Notes: generated from the sequence alone by a model not told the origin. A stretch of DNA of 64,000 bases from Flavivirga rizhaonensis (GCF_004791695.1 NZ_SRSO01000001.1:124001-188000), one strand, 5' to 3'; shown: positions 9,306-18,256, counted from the stretch's first letter. Program-made: numbers and translations.

Positions 9306-11234
9306 ATGTTAAAGAGTAGTATAGACAAAGCAACAGGATTTGAAAAACGGTTTGAAAACATTGGGACGGTAGTTTTTGAAAATTCAACTGCTGCATCTAA
9401 GGCAGTTGCCAAAGAAATAGCAGATCTTATTAGAGTTAAACAAGCTCAAAAACAACCTTGTATATTAGGGTTAGCAACAGGTTCTTCTCCAAAAGGTTTG
9501 TATGCTGAATTAGTACGCCTACATAAAGAAGAAGGTTTAAGTTTTAAAAATGTCGTGTCGTTTAATTTGGATGAGTACTATCCCATGGAACCAGATTCAG
9601 TGAATAGTTATGTGCGTTTTATGAAAGAACTATTGTTCAATCATGTAGATATATTACCAGAAAACTGTCACGTTCCTGATGGCTTGTTGTCTAAAGAAAA
9701 CATTGCTGATTATTGTGAGCAATATGAAGCTAAGATTGAAGCTTTAGGAGGTATCGATTTACAAATACTAGGTATTGGAGGTAATGGACATATAGGTTTT
9801 AATGAATCAGGGTCGCTTAAAAACTCAAAAACACGATTAGTAGCCTTAGACCATATTACAAGAGTTGCAGCAAGCGGTGATTTTTTAGGTTTAGAGAACA
9901 CCCCAAGAACAGCTATTACATTAGGAGTAAAAAAGATTATGGAAGCCAAAAGAGTGATACTTATGGCTTGGGGAGAAGGTAAGTCAAATATCATCAAAGC
10001 ATCTACCGAAGGTGAGGAGACTAGTAGTGTACCAGCATCCTATTTACAAGAACACAATAATGCCACTTTTGTTTTAGATAAAGAAGCAGCTTCCAAACTA
10101 ACAAGGATTAATACACCTTGGCTAGTTGAAAAAATTGTATGGACAGATAAATTAATCAGAAAAGCTGTATTGAGTTTGGCGCTTAATTTAAAGAAACCGA
10201 TTTTAATGCTTACAGATGCCGATTATATCGAAAATGGTATGAGTGATTTATTAGCAGATTCAGGACCAGCATATAATATCAATATTAAGATATTCAATAA
10301 ATTACAAAACACGATTACGGGTTGGCCTGGAGGCAAACCAGATGCCGATGACACTAAACGTCCAGAACGGGCAGAACCAGCTAGAAAACGTATACTTATT
10401 TTTAGTCCCCATCCTGATGACGATATTATTAGTATGGGAGGAACCTTTAAACGTTTACAAGAGCAAGGACACGAGGTACATGTAGGCTACCAAACCTCTG
10501 GGAATATAGCAGTAGCTGATGATGAAGCCATACGTTTTGCAAGTTTTGTTTGTGATTATAATGATAAATTTGGTATAAAAAATGATGAGGCAGAAACTAT
10601 TTATAAAAAAGCTGTTGAATTTCTTAAAAACAAAAAATCTAGTGAAATTGATATTTCAGAAGTTAGGCATATTAAAGGATTGATAAGAAAAGGTGAAGCA
10701 CGAGCTACTTGCCATTTTGTTGGTGTTCCAAATGAGCAAATTCATTTTATGGAATTACCGTTTTATGAAACAGGAACTATCGAAAAAAATCCAGTAGGTG
10801 AGGCAGATATAAAAATAACGAAGGATTTGATTGAAAAAATTAAACCTCATCAAATATATGCCGCAGGAGATTTAGCTGACCCACATGGTACACATAAAGT
10901 GTGTTTAGATGCTGTTTTTGCAGCAGTGAAAGAACTTAAACCTAAAAAGTTCATGAAAGACTGTTGGGTTTGGTTATATAGAGGAGCTTGGCAGGAGTGG
11001 GGTATTGATGAGATTGAGATGGCTGTGCCAATGGGACCAGATCAAGTATTGGAAAAACGAAAAAGTATATTTAAGCATCAATCTCAAAAAGATGGAATGG
11101 TGTTTCAAGGGGCTGATAGTAGAGAGTTTTGGCAGCGAGCAGAGGATAGAAATAAAGAAACAGCAGATTTGTATGATGAACTAGGTTTATCACACTATGC
11201 AGCTATGGAGGCCTTTGTTAGATGGGAGTATTAG
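9306..11234 (+). CDS. nagB: Glucosamine-6-phosphate deaminase fused to a PIG-L/LmbE deacetylase-like domain
   Basis: A 642-residue protein, more than twice the length of E. coli NagB. Residues ~20-300 are the deaminase, converting GlcN-6-P to fructose-6-P and ammonia: LGLATGSSPKGLYAEL phosphate loop, FNLDEYYP with Asp89 (counterpart of E. coli Asp72) and GIGGNGHIGFNE with His162 and Glu167 (counterparts of His143 and Glu148). Residues ~360-600 are a PIG-L zinc-deacetylase-like domain with PHPDDD (His369, Asp371, Asp372) and DPHGTHK (His527, His530), so metal ligands appear intact. This fusion is known in Bacteroidota (for example BT_0258). The second domain could deacetylate a GlcNAc derivative, but its substrate is not shown by sequence. 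It is cotranscribed with the transporter upstream. Confidence 0.9.
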   Translation: MLKSSIDKATGFEKRFENIGTVVFENSTAASKAVAKEIADLIRVKQAQKQPCILGLATGSSPKGLYAELVRLHKEEGLSFKNVVSFNLDEYYPMEPDSVNSYVRFMKELLFNHVDILPENCHVPDGLLSKENIADYCEQYEAKIEALGGIDLQILGIGGNGHIGFNESGSLKNSKTRLVALDHITRVAASGDFLGLENTPRTAITLGVKKIMEAKRVILMAWGEGKSNIIKASTEGEETSSVPASYLQEHNNATFVLDKEAASKLTRINTPWLVEKIVWTDKLIRKAVLSLALNLKKPILMLTDADYIENGMSDLLADSGPAYNINIKIFNKLQNTITGWPGGKPDADDTKRPERAEPARKRILIFSPHPDDDIISMGGTFKRLQEQGHEVHVGYQTSGNIAVADDEAIRFASFVCDYNDKFGIKNDEAETIYKKAVEFLKNKKSSEIDISEVRHIKGLIRKGEARATCHFVGVPNEQIHFMELPFYETGTIEKNPVGEADIKITKDLIEKIKPHQIYAAGDLADPHGTHKVCLDAVFAAVKELKPKKFMKDCWVWLYRGAWQEWGIDEIEMAVPMGPDQVLEKRKSIFKHQSQKDGMVFQGADSREFWQRAEDRNKETADLYDELGLSHYAAMEAFVRWEY

Positions 11235-11308
11235 GAGTATTATAAATAGAATATAGATTAAAACAATATGCACTTTTATGTGTTTTTTGACGAATAGCTA
11301 AAAACAGA

Positions 11309-11340
11309 AAACCCTTTAAATATCAATGTTTAAAGGGTTT
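11309..11340. terminator. Strong bidirectional terminator between nagB and tRNA-Ser
   Basis: A perfect 12-bp stem: AAACCCTTTAAA (11309-11320) and TTTAAAGGGTTT (11329-11340) with an 8-nt loop. On the minus strand it is followed by TCTGTTTTT; on the plus strand by TGAAATTTTATG. It ends the nagB transcript and, from the other side, the tRNA-Ser transcript. A further small hairpin TGTTTC/GAAACA (11351-11366) lies between it and the tRNA. Confidence 0.75.
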
Positions 11341-11375
11341 TGAAATTTTATGTTTCTTTTGAAACATCGTTTCAG

Positions 11376-11460
11376 CGGAGAAAGAGGGATTCGAACCCCC
11401 GGAGGTGTGACCCTCAACAGTTTTCAAGACTGCCGCATTCGACCACTCTGCCATTTCTCC
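11376..11460 (-). tRNA. tRNA-Ser(UGA)
   Basis: On the minus strand the gene begins GGAGAAATGGCAGAG and closes with TTTCTCC plus discriminator G73. The 7-bp acceptor stem GGAGAAA/TTTCTCC is perfect. The anticodon arm GCAGT-CTTGAAA-ACTGT gives anticodon TGA. A long variable arm (GAGG...CCTC) marks it as a class II tRNA, and the T arm contains GGTTCGAATCC. The CCA end is not encoded. Its promoter is at 11530-11561. Confidence 0.97.
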
Positions 11461-11484
11461 AGTGTCTTTTGCGTTTGCCTTTTA

Positions 11485-11527
11485 GCGGGCTTGCCCGCCG
11501 AAGGGAAATTCTTTTCCCGTAGGCGGG
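11485..11527 (-). promoter_or_regulatory. tRNA-Ser 5' leader with two competing GC-rich hairpins
   Basis: GCGGGC (11485-11490) pairs with GCCCGC (11493-11498). Alternatively CCCGCC (11494-11499) pairs with GGCGGG (11522-11527), enclosing an inner stem GGGAAA/TTTCCC. The two structures share bases and exclude each other. The element lies between the tRNA promoter and the mature 5' end of the tRNA, so it is in the transcribed leader removed by RNase P. A dispersed repeat is another explanation. Confidence 0.5.
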
Positions 11528-11529
11528 TG

Positions 11530-11561
11530 CAAATATAGAACCCTTTTTTAATTCTTTCAAA
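11530..11561 (-). promoter_or_regulatory. Bacteroidota-type promoter for tRNA-Ser
   Basis: On the minus strand TTTG (11561-11558) is followed, after 20 nt, by TATATTTG (11537-11530). This fits the Bacteroidota primary sigma consensus TTTG / TAnnTTTG. Transcription would start near 11523, about 60 nt before the tRNA. Confidence 0.75.
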
Positions 11562-11764
11562 TAAAAAGCTAACTTTTTGGAAAAAATAATTTTTATTCAC
11601 TTATACCTGTTTATTTTTATCTGTTATTATTGTAAAAAACAAAATTTCAAACCTTATTTTTGCACACATATTAATATGAAATGAGCCATAAATAAGTTAA
11701 TACCAATCGAAATGATTATTGGCAAATTACATCTATAAAAACAATAAAAATTTAAACAGATGAA

Positions 11765-12394
11765 ATGGATACTATAAAACAGTTACAATGGCGTTATGCT
11801 ACTAAGAAATTTGATAAGAGTAAGAAGCTTTCGAATAAGAAGCTTGATGTTTTAAAAGAAGCTTTTAATTTAACAGCAACTTCTTTTGGATTACAAACTA
11901 TTAAATTACTCATTATTGAAGATGAGGCTACGCGAATACCATTGGTTAAACATTCATTCAATCAGAAACAGGTTTTAGATGCGTCGCATTTGTTTGTAAT
12001 TTGTATTCAAAATGATATTACTGAGAAGGATGTTAATATGTATTATGACAATATTAAGTCTATTAGAGACACGCCAGATAAGGTTTTAGATCCTTATAGA
12101 TTAGATCTTATTAATACCATGAAAAACATGTCTGTTGAAGAACGTCAACGATGGTCTAAAAACCAGGCTTATATTGCATTAGGTAATTTAATGACAGTTT
12201 GTGCAATAGAAGGGATCGATTCATGTCCAATGGAAGGTTTTTTACCAGAAGCATTTGATGACGTTTTAGAATTAGATAACATAAAACTAAAATCAGTACT
12301 ATTATTACCTGTTGGTTATAGAGCAGAGGATGACATGTTTTCTGAATTTGAAAAAATTAGAAAGTCAATTGATGACGCAATTATTGAATTATAA
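11765..12394 (+). CDS. Nitroreductase-family NAD(P)H-dependent FMN oxidoreductase
   Basis: A 209-residue soluble enzyme of the NfsB type. Visible features are the N-terminal RYATKKFD FMN-phosphate segment, the TSFGLQTIKLLII strand, and the C-terminal GIDSCPMEGF...LLLPVGYRAEDD segment that closes the FMN site. Members reduce nitro compounds, quinones or flavins with NAD(P)H; the physiological substrate is not shown by sequence. A -7-like element TATTTTTG is at 11655-11662, about 100 bp upstream. The gene appears monocistronic, as the next start lies 183 bp downstream. Confidence 0.85.
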   Translation: MDTIKQLQWRYATKKFDKSKKLSNKKLDVLKEAFNLTATSFGLQTIKLLIIEDEATRIPLVKHSFNQKQVLDASHLFVICIQNDITEKDVNMYYDNIKSIRDTPDKVLDPYRLDLINTMKNMSVEERQRWSKNQAYIALGNLMTVCAIEGIDSCPMEGFLPEAFDDVLELDNIKLKSVLLLPVGYRAEDDMFSEFEKIRKSIDDAIIEL

Positions 12395-12577
12395 ACAATG
12401 CCATTTCTTGTTTGGAATTACTGTAAAATAAAATAATGATTTTTTGCTTTATACAAAATATAAAAATAAAGTATAGCCTCAGCTACGGTTTTTTTCTATT
12501 GAAGTAGAAGGCGAAAAAGGGTGTTTTATTACGGTTATTTCAAATGAGAATTGGTATAAAATACAACTATATTATTT

Positions 12578-13771
12578 ATGCCTGGATTTGAATTATTTGG
12601 AGAATTAGAACGAGCGCAAGTTAATGACGTCTTAGATAATGGCGTTTTAATGCGCTATGGTTTTGATGGAATGCGGAAGGGACATTGGAAATCAAAAGAA
12701 TTAGAAGCAGAATTACAAGAATCTTTTAAAACGAATCATGTACAACTTGTTTCGAGCGGCACAGCTGCTGTTTCCGTAGCACTGGCTTCTGCAGGAGTAG
12801 GGGCGGGAGATGAAGTTATCATGCCAGTATTCACTTTTGTAGCGAGTTTTGAGGCTATTATGATGCTAGGAGCTATTCCTGTTTTAGTTGATATTGATGA
12901 TACGCTAGCAGTAGACCCTAAGGCTGTTGAAGCTGCAATTACTCCAAAAACGAAAGCAGTTATGGTAGTACAAATGTGTGGCAGCATGGGGGATATGAAT
13001 GCTATACAAGCTGTTTGCGATAGGTATAATCTATTATTAGTTGAAGATGCTTGTCAAGCAATAGGAGGGAGCTATCATGGTAAACCATTAGGTAGTATTG
13101 GAGATTTAGGTTGTTTTTCTTTTGATTTTGTAAAAACAATTACTTGTGGTGAAGGTGGAGCAGTGATCACTAATAATAAAGAGTACTATATACATGCAGA
13201 TCATTATAGTGATCATGGTCATGACCATATTGGTAATGATAGAGGAGCAGAAACTCATCCTTTTTTAGGATATAACTTTAGAATTTCAGAATTACATGCT
13301 GCTGTGGGATTAGCACAAATAAAGCGATTGCATGAGTTTTTAGGAATTCAAAAGAAAAACTATACAATTATTCGAAATACACTATCTCAAATTCCTGAAG
13401 TAACCTTTAGAACAGTTCCTGAAGGCGGGGAAGAGAGTTATGCGTTTTTAAATTTTTTCTTACCTGATTTAAAAAAGGCAAGAAAAGTGTCTGAAATGTT
13501 TAAGCAACATGGTGTTGATGCTTGTTTTCATTATTATGATAATAATTGGCATTATATTAGAAAATGGGATCATTTAACAAATTTGAAATCGTTATTTCCT
13601 ATTTCTTCGGAGGTAAAAAAAGGACTTGATTATTTGAAAACAAAAGAGTTTGCACAGTCAGATAGTTATATCGCTAGAAATATTTCTTGTTTAATAAAAC
13701 TTTCTTGGACAGAAGAAGAGGTAAAAGAAAGAGCAATTAAAATGGTGAAAATTATTAATGAGATACTATAA
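12578..13771 (+). CDS. DegT/DnrJ/EryC1/StrS family PLP-dependent aminotransferase
   Basis: A 397-residue fold-type I PLP enzyme. QLVSSGTAAVSVALASAGVG near residues 55-75 binds the PLP phosphate, VEDACQAIGGSYHGKPLG contains the PLP-contacting Asp, and FSFDFVKTITCGEGGAV contains the Schiff-base lysine Lys186. Family members usually transfer an amino group to a keto-sugar nucleotide for surface-polysaccharide synthesis. No sugar-nucleotide genes are adjacent, and the start MPGFELFGELERAQV resembles a stand-alone subgroup, so the substrate is unknown. It seems to be transcribed alone. Confidence 0.85.
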   Translation: MPGFELFGELERAQVNDVLDNGVLMRYGFDGMRKGHWKSKELEAELQESFKTNHVQLVSSGTAAVSVALASAGVGAGDEVIMPVFTFVASFEAIMMLGAIPVLVDIDDTLAVDPKAVEAAITPKTKAVMVVQMCGSMGDMNAIQAVCDRYNLLLVEDACQAIGGSYHGKPLGSIGDLGCFSFDFVKTITCGEGGAVITNNKEYYIHADHYSDHGHDHIGNDRGAETHPFLGYNFRISELHAAVGLAQIKRLHEFLGIQKKNYTIIRNTLSQIPEVTFRTVPEGGEESYAFLNFFLPDLKKARKVSEMFKQHGVDACFHYYDNNWHYIRKWDHLTNLKSLFPISSEVKKGLDYLKTKEFAQSDSYIARNISCLIKLSWTEEEVKERAIKMVKIINEIL

Positions 13772-14225
13772 TTTCTGCTTTAGATATTTTTGAAAGATCC
13801 CGATTAATAAACCATATAGATTTTTTTAATTCATCTATTGAATTTTAATCAAAATAATTACTTGACGTTTTGCGTCGGGGTTTCCTATTTTACCCCTCTT
13901 TTGGAGAGGTTAGAGCTGGTTTTTTTGTAGTTCTGGGTGGGGTTATAGAATATCTTAACTTAAATAGATTGACCCCGACACTTCGTAAGAATAAAGAACA
14001 AAAGCTTCGAAACTTAGGAGCGTAGCATTTAATGGCGAAGTGTTATGCAATCACTATATTAAACACATTACAAGAATCTTCAAAAAGTATTGAAGTAGGT
14101 ATAAACCAATAGACCTGTTTTATATTGAAAAATCTATTTCTGAAAACTTTGCAACAAAGAAGCGCTAATGCCCAAAATGAGTTGAAAAGAGGAGAGTATT
14201 GTTAAAGAATTCTTTTATATTTAGT
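13772..14225. other. Intergenic region between convergent genes, with short hairpins
   Basis: 454 bp between the DegT-family gene (+) and ribB (-). It holds GACG/CGTC (13864-13876) immediately followed by GTCGGGGTTTCC (13874-13885), also present after the HTCS gene, and CCTCT/AGAGG (about 13895-13909). A pair ACACTTCG / CGAAGTGT spans about 13979-14044. I see no supported gene; the hairpins may serve as terminators for the convergent transcripts. Confidence 0.4.
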
Positions 14226-15386
14226 TTAATACTTTACATATTCAATAATCTCAAGCCCATAACCAATCAAACCAACACGTTTAGTTTGTTCAGCATTAGA
14301 AATGAGTCTTAGTTTATGAATATTTAAATCGTGAAGTATTTGTGCACCAATACCAAAATCTCTTGCATCCATATTTATTCTAGGAGCTTTATATATTTTA
14401 CCAGAGCTTTGGTTCTCTTTTAAAACAGATAAACGCTTTAAAATATTCATAGATTGAGATTCCTGATTAATGAATATGATAGCACCCTTGCCTTTATCAT
14501 TAATTACTTTGAACATATTAACTAATTGTTTGTCAACATCATTAGTTAATGTTCCAAGAATATCATTATTAACTAGTGTTGAGTTTATTCTTGTAAGGAC
14601 TTCTTCATTATCTTTCCATTGTCCTTTTGTTAAAGCTATATGCACTTGATTATTAGTAGTTTGTTTATAAGCTCTTAATCTAAAACTTCCAAAGCGAGTT
14701 TCGATTTGAAAATCTTCTTTTTTATCAATTAAAGAGTCATGTTGCATTCTATAAGCCACTAAATCTTCTATAGAAACAATTTTAAGATCTAGTTTTTTAG
14801 CAACCTCTATAAGTTCTGGTAGACGTGCCATACTACCATCTTCATTCATAATTTCTACAATAACACCAGCAGGTTGTAAACCAGCTAGTCTCGCAAAATC
14901 AATTGCAGCTTCTGTATGCCCAGTTCTTCTTAAAACACCACCTTCTTTAGCTACTAAAGGGAAAATATGCCCAGGCCGTGCTAATTCAAATGGTTTCGTA
15001 TTTGAGTCGATTAAAGCTTTTACCGTTTTTGCTCTATCTCCTGCTGAAATACCAGTTGTAACTCCACCGCCTCTTAAGTCCACTGAAACAGTAAAGGCTG
15101 TTTCCATAGGGTCGGTATTATTACGTACCATCATATTAAGTTCAAGCTCTTTACACCTATTCTCTGTTAGTGGCGCACATATAAGACCTCTGCCATGAGT
15201 TGCCATAAAGTTTATCATTTGTGGTGTTACCTTATCGGCGGCGGCAACAAAATCCCCTTCATTCTCACGGTTTTCATCATCAACAACTATGATCACTTTT
15301 CCATTTCTAATATCATCAATGGCTTCGTGTATTGTATTTAGTTTGAATTTTGGGGTAGTTTTTTTTGTCATCGTATCTGCTATCAT
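14226..15386 (-). CDS. ribB: 3,4-dihydroxy-2-butanone-4-phosphate synthase with a degenerate GTP cyclohydrolase II-like half
   Basis: A 386-residue protein of riboflavin synthesis. Residues ~16-220 are a complete RibB: DDENRENEGD (36-45) supplies the Mg-binding acidic residues, followed by MATHGRGLICAPL, RPGHIFPL and RRTGHTEAA (153-161). The C-terminal half (about 225-386) aligns in position with RibA but lacks the zinc Cys cluster (CxxD...CDC) of GTP cyclohydrolase II and most of its GTP-site residues. It is therefore probably only RibB-active, like the RibBX proteins known in other bacteria, so a separate RibA would be needed elsewhere. It lies 15 bp downstream of the lptF/G gene on the same strand and is probably cotranscribed with it. 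Confidence 0.88.
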   Translation of the reverse strand: MIADTMTKKTTPKFKLNTIHEAIDDIRNGKVIIVVDDENRENEGDFVAAADKVTPQMINFMATHGRGLICAPLTENRCKELELNMMVRNNTDPMETAFTVSVDLRGGGVTTGISAGDRAKTVKALIDSNTKPFELARPGHIFPLVAKEGGVLRRTGHTEAAIDFARLAGLQPAGVIVEIMNEDGSMARLPELIEVAKKLDLKIVSIEDLVAYRMQHDSLIDKKEDFQIETRFGSFRLRAYKQTTNNQVHIALTKGQWKDNEEVLTRINSTLVNNDILGTLTNDVDKQLVNMFKVINDKGKGAIIFINQESQSMNILKRLSVLKENQSSGKIYKAPRINMDARDFGIGAQILHDLNIHKLRLISNAEQTKRVGLIGYGLEIIEYVKY

Positions 15387-15401
15387 AGTGCAAATATATT
15401 G

Positions 15402-17381
15402 CTATTTTAAAGAATTTAGACAATTTAGCTTTAAGTCTTCCTTGATTTTTACATTCAAAAAAGCAAATGAAATTATATATAAAGGGAGCCCGATTAATAA
15501 AAGTAAAAAATCAGGTTTTTTGTCTTTCTTTTTAATATGCGTATAAAACTTGAAGGTGCTAATCAAAAGCCTTACATAATAGAAAGCAAATAAAATGAAT
15601 GCACCAATACTAATTTTAATTAATATAGAGGCTAGTGATGGTAATTTATTGTTATTGCATATAAAGTATAAAATAAGTAATACAGCTCCTATACTATATG
15701 AAATAATAGCAAACTTAGCTTGATTTTTATATTTTTTAGCAATGTGTTCTGAGACATCATAATCATCATCTATATGAACCCCATTCTCTCTAATTTGTTT
15801 TATTGAAAGCCCTCGACTATTTAATAATTTTATAGCTTCATAGCGGATATTTTCGTCATGCCCAAGCGTTTCGTAGTTATTAATTAGATTGTAGAGTTCT
15901 TCATTTTTATAAGGAGAAAGAAACTTATAGTCGACAGCATCTTTTTCCTTGATATTCAAAACTTTCTTTAACGGTTCGATAATATTACCTAATTCAAATA
16001 TACCTCGATCTTCGGTTGCTCTTTTAGTCAAAAACACACCTAATGGAAGCATCATTAATGTTGAAAACCAGCTAGCCAAAATTGGATTAAGATTTCCACT
16101 TTTAGCACTATTAGTAGCAAAAATACCTATAAAGTGATATGTTAAAAATAATAGTATAGCTATTACCATAGGTAGGCCAATACCTCCTTTACGTATTAAG
16201 GCTCCTAGGGGGGCGCCAACAAAAAATAAGATGATACAGGCAAAGCCTAGTGCAAATTTTTCATGTAATGAAATGATATGCTTGTTAACTAAAATTTTAG
16301 CATTTTTCCTTGTTTTTTCTTTAGAAATGACGATTTGTTTTGCACTGGTTATTGATTTTTCAACCTCAACAACAAGTTCAGATTTTTTTGCAGGACTAAA
16401 AAGTTCAAAAAGATTATCAGTATTAATGGAATCATTAGAAATAGACTTTTTAGTTGCTTTGGTTCTAATATTTTTAGAAACGCCTGATCGATGAAATAGG
16501 TTTTTTGAAAACGATTGATAATCATTTTGCCTTTTTTCTGTAAGAGAATCAATAGTTTTGTTTAGACTACTGATGTTGAGCATGCTGTATTTGTCTGTTT
16601 GTGATTTTTTGTCGAAATCTACTTTATTAAAATCTGATAAATCTATATTAATAATGTACTTTTCGAAGGTGCTTTTAACAAATGGTTTTTTGTTTTTTGC
16701 TTTTGGAGTTTTTGGTAAAAGATCCTCATAATAATTACCATCAAATAATATAAGTTTTAAAGTATTAGAGTTTTTTTTACTAACAAGTTCTCCTGTTTTT
16801 GATTTTATTGTTTTTAAGTTTAATCTATTACGGCTACCTCCTTTAATATGAATGGTTACATTGTTAAGGATTTGATCGTTATCGCCACTTTTTTTGTCCA
16901 CTTTAATATTAAAGTCGTCTCCTATGGGGTTAAACTGACCTTCTGCAATTGCCATTGCAGGCTTCGTGTTTTTTATGTTTATTCGTAGATTGAGTATATT
17001 ATATTCGGCCCAGGGAATAACATTGTTAGAAAATAAAAATGTAACAAATCCTAGTACGACAATAAAGACACTAAGGCCAGACATGGCACGTTGTAAAGAA
17101 ATACCTGTCGATTTCATTGCTGCAAACTCATAATTTTCTGCAAAAGACCCAAACACCATTATAGATGCAAGTAATATGGTAAGAGGCAATACCAACGGAA
17201 TTAACTTGGGCATAAAGTAAATTAAAAACTTAGCTATAACTACAATATCTAAATCTTTACCTGCAAGCTCTTTAATATATAACCAAATAGTTTGTAAAAT
17301 AAATATCAGCATGAGGATTACAAACACACTGATAAAAGTTTTAAGATATGTAGTTAGTATGTATCGGTCTAATATTTTCAT
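15402..17381 (-). CDS. LptF/LptG-family permease (YjgP/YjgQ)
   Basis: A 659-residue inner-membrane protein. The N-terminal RYILTTYLKTF start, three to four hydrophobic helices within residues 1-130, and FGSFAENYEFAAMKSTGISLQRAM are the LptF/G signature. A long periplasmic region (about 130-375) is followed by further helices (about 378-455) and, unusually, a C-terminal extension with two or three more hydrophobic segments to residue 659. In the LptBFG complex such permeases pull lipopolysaccharide from the inner membrane. Sequence does not clearly decide F or G. The gene is followed closely by ribB; upstream, 239 bp separate it from lolA. Confidence 0.85.
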   Translation of the reverse strand: MKILDRYILTTYLKTFISVFVILMLIFILQTIWLYIKELAGKDLDIVVIAKFLIYFMPKLIPLVLPLTILLASIMVFGSFAENYEFAAMKSTGISLQRAMSGLSVFIVVLGFVTFLFSNNVIPWAEYNILNLRINIKNTKPAMAIAEGQFNPIGDDFNIKVDKKSGDNDQILNNVTIHIKGGSRNRLNLKTIKSKTGELVSKKNSNTLKLILFDGNYYEDLLPKTPKAKNKKPFVKSTFEKYIINIDLSDFNKVDFDKKSQTDKYSMLNISSLNKTIDSLTEKRQNDYQSFSKNLFHRSGVSKNIRTKATKKSISNDSINTDNLFELFSPAKKSELVVEVEKSITSAKQIVISKEKTRKNAKILVNKHIISLHEKFALGFACIILFFVGAPLGALIRKGGIGLPMVIAILLFLTYHFIGIFATNSAKSGNLNPILASWFSTLMMLPLGVFLTKRATEDRGIFELGNIIEPLKKVLNIKEKDAVDYKFLSPYKNEELYNLINNYETLGHDENIRYEAIKLLNSRGLSIKQIRENGVHIDDDYDVSEHIAKKYKNQAKFAIISYSIGAVLLILYFICNNNKLPSLASILIKISIGAFILFAFYYVRLLISTFKFYTHIKKKDKKPDFLLLLIGLPLYIISFAFLNVKIKEDLKLNCLNSLK

Positions 17382-17521
17382 CTGCTCACACGTATTGTTT
17401 TTTTATAGCCAGATGTAACATTTATATAATAATTTTCGTTAGCGATTAAATTTTTATTCATAAATGTTTCACACGTTTAAATTTTATTAATCATTTGTTT
17501 AACAAGCTAATTATAAAATTA

Positions 17522-17546
17522 AGAACGCATGTAAGCACTTCGTTCT
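17522..17546. terminator. Hairpin between lolA and the lptF/G gene
   Basis: AGAACG (17522-17527) pairs with CGTTCT (17541-17546) across a 13-nt loop, downstream of the lolA stop on the minus strand. The following T-tract is weak, so termination is possible but not certain. The rest of the 239-bp gap is AT-rich with no other feature seen. Confidence 0.35.
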
Positions 17547-17620
17547 CATATTAAAAATTTTTAAAAAAAGGATAAAATATTTTTTAAAACTTCGTTAATA
17601 CTTGTTTTATTATTATTTAC

Positions 17621-18256
17621 CTAATCTAATTTATTAATGTAATAATCTTCATATTTATTAGCATCAAAGGTAAATAAGGTTTTTGACAAAGGCTCATTTG
17701 TTTTAAAAGAATTAACAGTGAGTGTTGTTTTCGTATTGTTTTTTCCAAGTTGAATTAAATTGTATATATGCTTAGTTTGAGAATCAATACCTAGTAAAAT
17801 ATATTTTATTTCAGATTTAGAATCTATAGGTATTAATTTAATGTATTGTATTTTTCTACCTTTTATACTTTGTTCGATATCTGTTGAATAAATGTAACCA
17901 TCTTCATAAAAAGACAACATTTTACTTGGTGTAATAGCATCTTCTTCGTTATCATTTTCAGATGTAATTGTTACTTCTTCATCTTCAGGGCTTATGGTAT
18001 AAAGTGTTTTACCATCAAAAAGACGTATAACTCCAAGAATATTCAGTTTATATTGGTCACCTTTCATAATAACATCTCCTCGAGTTTCTTGTTTTATGTT
18101 TTCTGAAGTATTTTCAAGTGTGTATTTAAAGTCTATGGATATATTTTTATAGCTTTTTACTTTTTTAGAAACTTCATTTAATAATGTCTTGGCTTTGTTT
18201 TGAGCGAAGCCTGTAAATGTAAAAGCAATAAATAAGTATGTAATAATATGTTTCAT
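17621..18256 (-). CDS. lolA: Outer-membrane lipoprotein carrier protein LolA-like
   Basis: A 211-residue periplasmic protein when started at ATG 18256, which gives the signal peptide MKHIITYLFIAFTFTGFAQ. An in-frame ATG at 18280 would overlap the ftsK stop and add eight residues. The rest is the half-barrel pattern of LolA: NISIDFKYTLEN, TRGDVIMKGDQYKLNILG, KTLYTISPEDEEVTI and a C-terminal TLFTFDANKYEDYY. LolA carries lipoproteins across the periplasm to the outer membrane. It follows ftsK directly on the same strand, a gene order conserved in Flavobacteriia. Confidence 0.85.
   Translation of the reverse strand: MKHIITYLFIAFTFTGFAQNKAKTLLNEVSKKVKSYKNISIDFKYTLENTSENIKQETRGDVIMKGDQYKLNILGVIRLFDGKTLYTISPEDEEVTITSENDNEEDAITPSKMLSFYEDGYIYSTDIEQSIKGRKIQYIKLIPIDSKSEIKYILLGIDSQTKHIYNLIQLGKNNTKTTLTVNSFKTNEPLSKTLFTFDANKYEDYYINKLD

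Noticed and set aside
9710..9997. 95-residue minus-strand frame inside nagB
   Set aside because: Antisense shadow of a gene with clear catalytic motifs.
11340..11538. Open frames of 60-62 codons on the plus strand near 11.4 kb
   Set aside because: They run antisense through the tRNA-Ser gene and its leader; the tRNA explains the sequence.
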